DNA from: DASVFB01 sp963766345
GTDB lineage: Bacteria; Actinomycetota; Thermoleophilia; Gaiellales; Gaiellaceae
Direction: 5' to 3'
DNA length: 64,000 nt
Assembly (NCBI GenBank): GCA_963766345.1
Contig: CAVXZL010000008.1
Span: forward strand, 496,001 to 560,000
The stretch's first letter is position 1; the number at the start of each line of letters is the position of its first letter. The notes beneath the pieces were generated by a model, which had not been told where the DNA came from, ran no database searches, and saw only the letters and a list, made by a program, of their open reading frames with translations. Positions 8,626 through 15,627 of the stretch are shown one piece after another. The translations under genes and the position numbers were made by a program.

Positions 8626-9150
8626 CTACGGCTCCGAGAACTGCGGCTCGGCCGGCTCGGCGACCTCGTAGTCGCGCTCGAACCCTTCGTTCTCGAGCTT
8701 GATGTGCTGGATCGCGACGGCGTTCGCGTTCGCGTCGAGGTCCGGCAGCGCCTGATATTCCGAGACCCAGGCGCGATAGACCTTGTACGAGATCACGAGC
8801 TGTCCCGCCTCGTTGTACATGTCGATGATCACGTCCTTGCGGAAGTCCTTCAGCGACACCTCCGCGCCGAGCCCGGAGCCGAAGTTCCAGACCTTGTTCG
8901 CCCACGACTCGAACTCGGTGTCGTGCGTGACGCCGCGCTCGAGCGTGATCGCCTCGTACTTCGTGCGTCCCGGCGACTTGCGGCTCGTCGACGGATCGCC
9001 TCCCTCCCGATGCTCGACCACTTCGGTCGTGCGCTTCAGCGCGCTGACCTTGCTGATCCCCGCGACGTAGCGGCCGTCCCACTTCACCCGGAACTTGAAG
9101 TTCTTGTACGGGTCGAACCGCAGCGGATTGACTGCGAACTGGACCATCAT
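8626..9150 (-). CDS. injection-system inner tube protein
   Basis: 174 residues. The ATG overlaps the sheath stop (ATGATGG), giving tight coupling. The sequence (FRVKWDGRYVAGISKVSALKR, then TKYEAITLERGVTHDTEFESWANKVW and KDVIIDMYNEAGQLVISYKVYRAWVSEYQALPDLDA) is the standard fold of T4 gp19-like tail tube proteins, which stack as hexameric rings inside the sheath. Length matches the family. Only one tube gene is visible in this window; other systems have two or three paralogues. Confidence 0.95.
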   Translation of the reverse strand: MMVQFAVNPLRFDPYKNFKFRVKWDGRYVAGISKVSALKRTTEVVEHREGGDPSTSRKSPGRTKYEAITLERGVTHDTEFESWANKVWNFGSGLGAEVSLKDFRKDVIIDMYNEAGQLVISYKVYRAWVSEYQALPDLDANANAVAIQHIKLENEGFERDYEVAEPAEPQFSEP

Positions 9151-10769
9151 GCGCTCCCTGTCTGGCCGGCCAGCTGCTGCAGCCGGATGACGACGAACTC
9201 GGCCGGCTTCAGCGGTGCGAACCCGACCACGATGTTGACGATCCCGAGGTTGACGTCGTCCTGCGTCGTCGTCTCGGCATCGCACTTGACGAAGAAGGCC
9301 TCGCGCGGCGTCGTGCCCGCGAAGGCTCCCTGGCGGAAGAGGTTGTTCATGAACGCGCCGACGTTCAGTCGGATCTGCGCCCAGAGCGGCGCGTCGTTCG
9401 GCTCGAACACCACCCACTGCGTCCCGCGGAACAGCGACTCCTCGAGGAAGAGCGCCGTGCGTCGAACCGGGACGTACTTCCATTCGGAGGCGAGCGAGTC
9501 GGCGCCCTGCAGCGTCCGCGCTCCCCACACGACGGTGCCGGCGCTCGGGAATGTGCGCAGGCAGTTGACGCCGAGCGGGTTGAGAATTCCGTTCTCGCCG
9601 TCGGTGAGCTTCGCCTTCAGCTCCGAGACGCCGTTGACGCCGGCATCGAGCCCGGCGGGTGCCTTCCACACGCCGCGCGTCGCATCGGTGCGCGCGAGCA
9701 CCCCGGCGACCGCTCCGCACGGCGGGAAATCGGCGAGGACGTCGCCCTGCAACGAGTCGCCCGCCCTGAAGTACGGAAAGTAGAGCGCCGCGTTCTTGCG
9801 GTCGTCCGAGCCGATCGTGATGTACGTGCTCAGCTGCGTCGAGCCGCCCGTGATCTGCGACGGCGCCGTCCAGTCCGGGTGCGGGTCGACGATGAAGAAC
9901 GCCCGGTGCTGGAGGCAGAAGTGTGCTGCGCGGCCCTTCGCTGCTGCGCCGAGCACGCGCCCCGCGTTCGTGTCGCTCGCCGGGAGGATCGGCGGGATGC
10001 ACAACAGGTTGAAGAGATCCGCGCGCGCCAGGGCGAAGACCCCGGTCACGCCGTCGTCCGCTGCCGGGACGACGTCGGTCTCGACCTGGTCGCCGTCCTC
10101 ACCCGACTGAGCGCCCGTCGTGGGGAACGCGGTGAAGCGCGCGGGCACCGCGGGGTCGAACGGGTCCTCTCCCGGGTTGATCGCCGCGTCTGGATCGGGA
10201 CGCTGCGTCGGCGGGCTGCCCGTGACGCGCACGAGCGACGACTGCTGCTCGACGAGCGCGGCCAGCGATGCGCTCGGCGGGAGATTGCGGAGCGTCTCGA
10301 CCACGCCGGTGCTGACGTCCTTGATCGACAGGTTGAACAGCGTCGGCGTCGGCGGCCCCGGCTCGTCCTTCGTGTTGCGGTCGATGCGGACGCGCAGGTT
10401 GTCCGACCACTCGCCGGGGCTCGCCGCGGTCAGCGTGATCGCCTTGTTGCCCGCGCCGCCCACGGTTACGGAGCCGGCGCGCGCGTTCGTCCCGGCGCCG
10501 GTCGTGTGTGCCGCGCGGACGATCAACGCCTGACTGCCGCCGTTCTGGAAGAACTGCTGAACGGCGTAGCTCATCGTGCTCTTCGCGGACAGGCCGCCGA
10601 AGGTGCGGATGAAGTCGGCGAAGCTCTGCACGAGGGTCGGCTCGTTCACCGGCCCGCGCGTCGCGTACCCGACGAACGCGGTGATCGACGTCGCGACGCC
10701 GGTGATCGTCCGGACGCCGCTCGGGACCTCCTCGATGTAGACGCCGGGAAAGGTCAGTGTTGGTGGCAT
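9147..10769 (-). CDS. contractile tail sheath protein
   Basis: 540 residues starting MPPTLTFPGVYIEEVPSGVRTITGVATSITAFVG, the conserved N-terminal sheath signature. The C-terminal contraction domain is equally clear (GVNCLRTFPSAGTVVWGARTL, then WKYVPVRRTALFLEESLFRGTQWVVFEPNDAPLW and LNVGAFMNNLFRQGAF). The middle is an expanded variable region. A strong GGAGGAG lies 6 nt before the ATG, one of the few strong Shine-Dalgarno sites in the operon, consistent with high expression of the most abundant structural subunit. Polymerises around the tube and contracts on firing. Confidence 0.97.
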   Translation of the reverse strand: MPPTLTFPGVYIEEVPSGVRTITGVATSITAFVGYATRGPVNEPTLVQSFADFIRTFGGLSAKSTMSYAVQQFFQNGGSQALIVRAAHTTGAGTNARAGSVTVGGAGNKAITLTAASPGEWSDNLRVRIDRNTKDEPGPPTPTLFNLSIKDVSTGVVETLRNLPPSASLAALVEQQSSLVRVTGSPPTQRPDPDAAINPGEDPFDPAVPARFTAFPTTGAQSGEDGDQVETDVVPAADDGVTGVFALARADLFNLLCIPPILPASDTNAGRVLGAAAKGRAAHFCLQHRAFFIVDPHPDWTAPSQITGGSTQLSTYITIGSDDRKNAALYFPYFRAGDSLQGDVLADFPPCGAVAGVLARTDATRGVWKAPAGLDAGVNGVSELKAKLTDGENGILNPLGVNCLRTFPSAGTVVWGARTLQGADSLASEWKYVPVRRTALFLEESLFRGTQWVVFEPNDAPLWAQIRLNVGAFMNNLFRQGAFAGTTPREAFFVKCDAETTTQDDVNLGIVNIVVGFAPLKPAEFVVIRLQQLAGQTGSA

Positions 10770-10800
10770 CAGCCGCTCCTCCGTTCGCTCGTTTCGTCTC

Positions 10801-11163
10801 TCACGTCTTCGCGTCCCACGTCGGCACCGCCCGGATCGCGCGGACGAGCGTGTCCGAGGAGACCTCGCCGAGCGAGATGCGGTGCGGCCTGAGCTCGTAG
10901 AGCACGCTCTCTCTGCCGTCCGACTGCACCTCGAGCGCACGCAGTCCACGGCGCGCGCCGACGAGCTTGCGGATGTCCTGCTGCGCGGCCGCGTTCTCGC
11001 CCACGATGACGAAGTCGGGGTCGTCCAGCTCCACCGCCGACCGCACGTCGATCTCGTCGTGCTCGGCGACGATGTCGAGGTCGGGCTCGCGGACGATCGC
11101 CTCCCGGACGATGTCGCGCAGCAGTGGCGCCATGTCTATGAGCACGATCCTCGTGCGCGCCAA
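10801..11163 (-). CDS. stand-alone receiver-like protein without the phosphoacceptor Asp
   Basis: 120 residues. I chose the TTG at 11163 because GAGGGGG lies just upstream and it gives ARTRIVLIDMAPLLRDIVREAI, the first beta-alpha unit of a response-regulator receiver. The strand that normally carries the phosphorylated Asp reads DPDFVIVGENAAAQ, so no Asp is at the expected place. No output domain follows. It sits between the NarL-type regulator and the sheath gene. The likely role is a protein-protein switch for the injection-system regulator, by analogy with degenerate receivers; this is inference. Confidence 0.7.
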   Translation of the reverse strand: MARTRIVLIDMAPLLRDIVREAIVREPDLDIVAEHDEIDVRSAVELDDPDFVIVGENAAAQQDIRKLVGARRGLRALEVQSDGRESVLYELRPHRISLGEVSSDTLVRAIRAVPTWDAKT

Positions 11164-11255
11164 CCGATTCCCCCTCGGTGCATTTCGCGCGAGTCTGGTC
11201 GCGCGCGGCCGCAATCGCCATGAACCGGCGGATCTGTCTTGGATCCAGCTCGGAT

Positions 11256-11945
11256 CTAGATCTGTCCGAGGTCGCCGCGCGCCCGCGCGACGGTCACCGC
11301 TTCGGTGCGGTTCCCCACTCTCAGCTTCTCGAGGATGTTGTGCACGTGGTTCTTCACGGTCGCGATCTCGATGTGGAGAGCCCGCGCGATCTCCTTGTTC
11401 GTGAGCCCGTCGCCGATCAGGCTCACGATCTCGCGCTCTCGACGGGTCAGCGGCGGACCTTCGTGAACGGAGCCGTCGGCCGACATCGACGCAACTCGGC
11501 GGAGGAGCGCGCCGGCGACCGCGGGCGAGCAGAGCACCTCGTCGTCGACCGCCGCGGCCATCGCATCGAGCAGCTGCGCCATCGACGCACTCCGCGACAC
11601 GAGACCGGAAACGCCCGCTTCCGCCCACGAGACGACGTCGTCGTCTGTCTCTCGGACGGCAAGCGCGACGACCGCGAGCGACGGCCATGCCTCGCGCAGC
11701 GTGCGGGCAGCGCCGAAGCCGTCCGGGAGGCCGAGATCGAGAAGCGCGACGTGCGGCGCGGACAGCGAGCCCTCGAGCTCCTCGCGCGCGGTGCGAAGCG
11801 ACGCAGCGCTGCCGACGACGTGGAAACGCGGATCGCGGCGCAGCGCGTCGACGATTCCGTCGCGGTACAGGCGGACGCCTACGAGGACGAAGACTTCGAT
11901 ATCGGGCCGCAGCAACGTGTTCCGGGGATCCACGGTGAGATCCAC
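11256..11945 (-). CDS. NarL/FixJ-family response regulator of the injection-system operon
   Basis: 229 residues from GTG (GGGAGGGGG upstream; a second in-frame GTG lies 12 nt later). Receiver domain with phosphoacceptor in PHVALLDLGLPDGFGAA; C-terminal LuxR helix-turn-helix LTRREREIVSLIGDGLTNKEIARALHIEIATVKNHVHNILEKL. No histidine kinase is adjacent, so it is an orphan regulator here. It is the first gene of the minus-strand injection-system run and faces away from mntH. Similar LuxR regulators are known beside actinobacterial contractile systems; control of this cluster is inferred. Confidence 0.9.
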   Translation of the reverse strand: MDLTVDPRNTLLRPDIEVFVLVGVRLYRDGIVDALRRDPRFHVVGSAASLRTAREELEGSLSAPHVALLDLGLPDGFGAARTLREAWPSLAVVALAVRETDDDVVSWAEAGVSGLVSRSASMAQLLDAMAAAVDDEVLCSPAVAGALLRRVASMSADGSVHEGPPLTRREREIVSLIGDGLTNKEIARALHIEIATVKNHVHNILEKLRVGNRTEAVTVARARGDLGQI

Positions 11946-12021
11946 CCCCCTCCCGGTTGGTCGCTTGCCGCGATCTAAGCCACCGGTGGGGTGCTTGTCA
12001 ACTCGGACGCGTAGACCGCAA

Positions 12022-12041
12022 GAGTTAGTCTAAACTAACTC
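12022..12041 (+). promoter_or_regulatory. DtxR/MntR-like operator overlapping the mntH promoter
   Basis: A 20-bp near-perfect inverted repeat, GAGTTAGTCTAAACTAACTC: 8-bp arms around CTAA. It resembles the DtxR/IdeR/MntR consensus (TTAGGTTAGSCTAACCTAA). It ends 2 bp before the mntH ATG, and a TAAACT box (12031-12036) inside it lies 7 nt from that ATG. A repressor bound here would block the promoter of an apparently leaderless mRNA. Mn- or Fe-dependent repression is inferred from the transported metal. Confidence 0.8.
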
Positions 12042-12043
12042 TC

Positions 12044-13324
12044 ATGATGGCGACCCGCGTCGAGGATCTGCCGCACGTCGTAGGTCCAGGCGAGCGAGTC
12101 CTCCGCGGCGACAAGCCGTTTCGCCTCCTCCCTTTCATCGGGCCTGCGTTCGTCGCCTGCGTCGCCTACATCGACCCCGGCAACTTCGCCACGAACATCG
12201 CCGGCGGCGCGAAGTTCGGCTACACGCTCGTGTGGGTGATCGTCGCCTCGAACCTGATGGCGATGCTCATCCAGACGTTGTCCGCGAAGCTCGGCATCGC
12301 CACCGGCCGCAACCTGCCGGAGGTCTGCCGCGAGCGCTTCTCGCGCCGCACGTCGCTCGGGCTGTGGGTGCAGGCCGAGGTGATCGCGATGGCCACCGAC
12401 CTCGCGGAGTTCCTGGGCGCCGCGATCGGCTTCCACCTGCTCTTCGGCATCGGCCTCTTCCCCGCGACGCTGATCACCGGCGCGACGACGTTCGCGATCC
12501 TCTGGCTGCAGCGCTTCGGCTTCCGCACGTTCGAGGCGGTGATCATCGGCTTTGTCGGCGTGATCTCGGCGTGTTACATCGCCGAGCTCTGGTACGCGCA
12601 CCCGCCGCTCGGGACGGTCGCGAAGCACGCGGTCGTGCCGCAGTTCAGCGGCAGCGAGTCGCTGCTGCTCGCGGTCGGGATCCTCGGCGCGACGGTGATG
12701 CCGCACGTGATCTACCTGCACTCCGCGCTCACGCAGAACCGCATCGTCCCCCGAAACGAGGGCGAGGCGCGACGGCTCTACCGGTTCACGAAGATCGACG
12801 TCGTGATCGCGATGTCGATCGCCGGGATCATCAACATGGCGATGCTCGTCGTCGCCGCCACGGTCTTCTACGGAAGCGGGCTGCTGGACATCTCCTCGCT
12901 CGAGACCGCGCATCGCACGCTCGAGCCGCTCCTCGGCAGCGCGTCGAGTACGTTGTTCGCGCTCGCGCTGATCGCGTCCGGCCTGTCGAGCTCGACCGTC
13001 GGGACGCTCGCCGGCCAGGTGGTGATGCAGGGCTTCATCCGCCGGCAGATCCCCATCTGGGTTCGCCGGACGGTCACGATGCTTCCCGCCTTCGTCGTGA
13101 TCGCGATCGGCGTCGACCCGTCGCGGACGCTCGTCATCAGCCAGGTCGTGCTCTCGTTCGGGATCCCGTTCGCCCTCATCCCGCTCGTCATGTTCACGAG
13201 CCGCCGCGACGTGATGGGCGCCCTCGTGAACCACAGGGTGACGACGGCCGTCGCCGCAGTCGTCGCGCTCGCGATCTCCGCGCTGAACGTCTTCCTGCTC
13301 GCGCAGACGTTCAATTTCGCCTAG
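12044..13324 (+). CDS. mntH: Nramp-family divalent metal (Mn2+/Fe2+) transporter
   Basis: 426 residues, about 11 membrane segments. Family signatures are intact: CVAYIDPGNFATNIAGGAKFGY (DPGN in TM1) and GATVMPHVIYLHSAL (MPH in TM6), both lining the metal site of proton-coupled Nramp importers. Also EVIAMATDLAEFLGAAIGF. The ATG at 12044 has no Shine-Dalgarno; it directly follows an MntR/DtxR-like operator containing a -10-like box, so the transcript is probably leaderless and metal-repressed. Divergent from the injection-system regulator. Confidence 0.95.
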   Translation: MMATRVEDLPHVVGPGERVLRGDKPFRLLPFIGPAFVACVAYIDPGNFATNIAGGAKFGYTLVWVIVASNLMAMLIQTLSAKLGIATGRNLPEVCRERFSRRTSLGLWVQAEVIAMATDLAEFLGAAIGFHLLFGIGLFPATLITGATTFAILWLQRFGFRTFEAVIIGFVGVISACYIAELWYAHPPLGTVAKHAVVPQFSGSESLLLAVGILGATVMPHVIYLHSALTQNRIVPRNEGEARRLYRFTKIDVVIAMSIAGIINMAMLVVAATVFYGSGLLDISSLETAHRTLEPLLGSASSTLFALALIASGLSSSTVGTLAGQVVMQGFIRRQIPIWVRRTVTMLPAFVVIAIGVDPSRTLVISQVVLSFGIPFALIPLVMFTSRRDVMGALVNHRVTTAVAAVVALAISALNVFLLAQTFNFA

Positions 13325-13338
13325 CCGGCCGCGACCAA

Positions 13339-13357
13339 GGCGCGGCTTTGCCGCGCC
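13339..13357. terminator. hairpin after mntH
   Basis: GGCGCGGC-TTT-GCCGCGCC, an 8-bp perfect stem with a 3-nt loop, 15 bp after the mntH stop. No U-tract follows, so rho-independent activity is uncertain; first of two strong hairpins in this convergent gap. Confidence 0.55.
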
Positions 13358-13436
13358 GACGACCCGCAACCGACGAAGGATCGCGCCCTCAACAGGAACC
13401 AAAGGCACGCGCGCGAAGCGCGCCTGCGGTCTACCC

Positions 13437-13465
13437 CCGTCCGAAGTCCGCAGGACTTCGGACGG
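13437..13465. terminator. 13-bp perfect hairpin between convergent genes
   Basis: Arms 13437-13449 (CCGTCCGAAGTCC) and 13453-13465 (GGACTTCGGACGG) with loop GCA. It lies 2 bp beyond the stop of the M23 peptidase gene on the minus strand and also downstream of mntH, so it could act in both directions. No U-run. Confidence 0.65.
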
Positions 13466-13467
13466 AA

Positions 13468-14676
13468 CTAGAGATAGCCGAGTGGATCGACCGGGCTGCC
13501 GTTGATGCGCACCTCGAAGTGCAGGTGGGCGCCGAAGCAGTATCCGGTGCAGCCGACGTATCCGATCACCTGTCCCTGCGACACGAACGCGCCGGCCCCG
13601 ACGGCGATCGACGACTGGTGGCCGTACCCCGTCGCGACGCCGCGACCGTGGTCGACGATCGTCAGGTTTCCGTAGCCGCCCATCCAGCCCGTGAAGATCA
13701 CCGTGCCGCTCGCCGCGGCGTGGATCGGGGTCCCGGCCGGCACGCCGATGTCGAGCCCCGGATGCGAAGAGCAGTCGCCGTTGCCGAGGCAGCGCGAGCC
13801 GAACGTGCTCGTGATCGGCCCGTTCACCGGCCAGATGAACCCCGAAGCGGACGGTTGGCCGTTGCCGCTCGATCCCGCGACCGGCGCGGCCGCGCTCTGC
13901 GCCGCCTGGATCTCCGCCGTGAGCGTGGCACTCTCGGCCTGCAGCGACTTTGCCTCGGCGACGAACTCGCTCTCGTCGACCTTGATCGACGAGAGCGTGG
14001 CGCGTTTCGACGAGCGGGCCGTCGCGAGCTGCTGCTGCGACGAGATCAGCTCGGCCGCGACGGCGTGCTGCTGATCGGTGCGGACGCGGATCGCCTCCGT
14101 CTCCGCGGCGATCTCGGCCTGCAGCTTGCGCGTCCTCTGCCGCGCGGCGAACATCGCGTTCCTGGCGTCGAAGAGCGCGAGGGAGATGCTCTTGTCCTGC
14201 CGCCCGATCTGCGCGAAGTACTCGACGTCGTTGAGCATGGCGCTCATGCTTCCGGCGGCGAACACGACGTCGAATGCGTTGACCGCCGGCGTCTCATACG
14301 CGTCGATCAACCGGCGCTGCACGCGTTGGAGCGCATCGCCGTAGTCGCGGCGCAGCTGCACGAGCCGGCTCGTCTGCTCCTTCACGAGCTCGGTCACGCG
14401 GTCGAGCCGGCGCTGAGACGCAGCGAGTTGGATCTCGAGCGTGTTGAGCTGGGCCTGCGCACGCCTGACGTCGTCCTCGAGTGCGTCGATCTTGCCGTCG
14501 ACGATCGTGATCTCCTGCGTCAGCACCGCCTCGCGCGACTTCGCGTACGCAAGCTTCGAGTGGAGGGACGAGAGCCGCTGGTCGACCTCCTGCTTTCGCC
14601 GGTGGATGTCCTCGCCGGACGCCGGGGCAGCGAAGATCAGCAGGCCGGCAATGCACAACAGCATGCGGCGTGTCAT
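13468..14676 (-). CDS. secreted M23 (LytM) peptidase with N-terminal coiled coil, EnvC-like
   Basis: 402 residues. A signal peptide (MTRRMLLCIAGLLIFAAPASG) is followed by about 230 residues of long coiled coil, a Ser/Gly linker, then a C-terminal LytM domain with zinc ligands in CSSHPGLDIGVP (HxxxD) and HLHFEVR (HxH). All ligands are present, so an active D,D-endopeptidase is possible, though many EnvC/NlpD-type proteins instead activate amidases. It lies 16 bp downstream of a membrane coiled-coil protein in the same direction. Acts on peptidoglycan outside the membrane. Confidence 0.9.
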   Translation of the reverse strand: MTRRMLLCIAGLLIFAAPASGEDIHRRKQEVDQRLSSLHSKLAYAKSREAVLTQEITIVDGKIDALEDDVRRAQAQLNTLEIQLAASQRRLDRVTELVKEQTSRLVQLRRDYGDALQRVQRRLIDAYETPAVNAFDVVFAAGSMSAMLNDVEYFAQIGRQDKSISLALFDARNAMFAARQRTRKLQAEIAAETEAIRVRTDQQHAVAAELISSQQQLATARSSKRATLSSIKVDESEFVAEAKSLQAESATLTAEIQAAQSAAAPVAGSSGNGQPSASGFIWPVNGPITSTFGSRCLGNGDCSSHPGLDIGVPAGTPIHAAASGTVIFTGWMGGYGNLTIVDHGRGVATGYGHQSSIAVGAGAFVSQGQVIGYVGCTGYCFGAHLHFEVRINGSPVDPLGYL

Positions 14677-14692
14677 CGCCGCGGAACGTTCG

Positions 14693-15337
14693 TCAGGAGC
14701 CGGAGGGAGTCCTGCTCTCTTCCTCGGCCGGAGGGTTCACGACGGTCTGCTGGACGTGCAGCCGGCCGCGGTCGAGATGCTCGCGCGTCGCTTCGTCTAT
14801 CGCCCTCATCTCGTCTTCCTTGGCGCTCCGCTCGCCGTCGATCGCGGTGAGCTCGCTCTTGACGCGTTCAGCAGCCTCGTCGTCGCCTGCATAGACCGAT
14901 GCGCCAAGCTCGCGTAGCTCGCGCTCGCGGCGCGTGTCGAGCTCGAGCAGCTCGTGCCGGAGGCGCGTCTGCCTCCGCGCCGCCTCGGTTCGAACGGTCG
15001 TCGCGCGCACCAGATACGCGGCGCGATCCCGCGCGCGGTCGAGCGCGCGAACCGATGCCTTCGCCACCGCGGTGTCCGGCTTCCGGCGCGCGAGCCCGAC
15101 GAAGAGCGCGAGCTCGACAAGCACGAGCGCAGCGAGCACGAGCGCCGCGATCCAGTGCGAGAGGATCGCCAGCGTGATCGCGATCGCAAGCGTCGCGGTC
15201 GCGATTCCGAAGAGCAACGTCGGCGGCGTGATGCCGAAGTAACGCGGCATCGCGACGGAGACCTCGACCGGCGACGCCGTCGTCTCGTGTAGTGGCAGCG
15301 GCTGCGCCTGCGTGACGTTCTCGTCGTCTTGACTCAC
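14693..15337 (-). CDS. membrane protein with cytoplasmic coiled-coil tail, unknown function
   Basis: 214 residues from a GTG overlapping the upstream ccmI-like stop (GTGA). N-terminal 45 residues polar; two membrane helices in the stretch PPTLLFGIATATLAIAITLAIL and IAALVLAALVLVELALFVGLA; the remainder is strongly charged, rich in Arg/Glu and predicted coiled coil. I do not recognise a family. Its coupling to cytochrome c maturation genes and to a cell-wall peptidase suggests a role at the membrane, but nothing more specific can be said. Confidence 0.7.
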   Translation of the reverse strand: MSQDDENVTQAQPLPLHETTASPVEVSVAMPRYFGITPPTLLFGIATATLAIAITLAILSHWIAALVLAALVLVELALFVGLARRKPDTAVAKASVRALDRARDRAAYLVRATTVRTEAARRQTRLRHELLELDTRRERELRELGASVYAGDDEAAERVKSELTAIDGERSAKEDEMRAIDEATREHLDRGRLHVQQTVVNPPAEEESRTPSGS

Positions 15338-15627
15338 CGCGGAGATCCCAGCGCCTGCAGCGCCGCGGCGGCGCGCCGGCGGTACGTCCCGACGAGCTCG
15401 CGGTAGTCCGTGTCGGTGAGCTTGCCGGTGCGGTGGTCGAACTCGAGCTCCTTCAGCGCCGCGAGCGCGCGGTCGCGCTCCTCGGCGAGCTCGAGTTGTC
15501 GCTTGCCGGCTTCGCGCGGCTCGCGCAGCCGGTCCTCGCGCGGCGTCGGCTCGCGCAGGAACGGCACGGCGACGAGCAACACGGCCGCGACGGCGACGAG
15601 CGCCGCGAGAACGAGCGACGCCGTCAT
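15334..15627 (-). CDS. small CcmI/CcmH-like cytochrome c maturation protein
   Basis: 97 residues: one N-terminal membrane helix (SLVLAALVAVAAVLLVAVPFL) and a soluble helix-rich segment containing EERDRALAALKELEFDHRTGKLTDTDYREL, a motif typical of the N-terminal part of CcmI (the apocytochrome-binding subunit) and of short actinobacterial relatives. ATG overlaps the ccmF stop (ATGA). No TPR domain, so this is a truncated/short form of the family. Probably assists CcmF in haem ligation. Confidence 0.75.
   Translation of the reverse strand: MTASLVLAALVAVAAVLLVAVPFLREPTPREDRLREPREAGKRQLELAEERDRALAALKELEFDHRTGKLTDTDYRELVGTYRRRAAAALQALGSPR

Noticed and set aside
11164..11255. Clustered GGATC/AGATCT repeats as a possible operator
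   Set aside because: Mostly explained by the C-terminal codons of the regulator and short overlapping restriction-like palindromes; no clear dyad.
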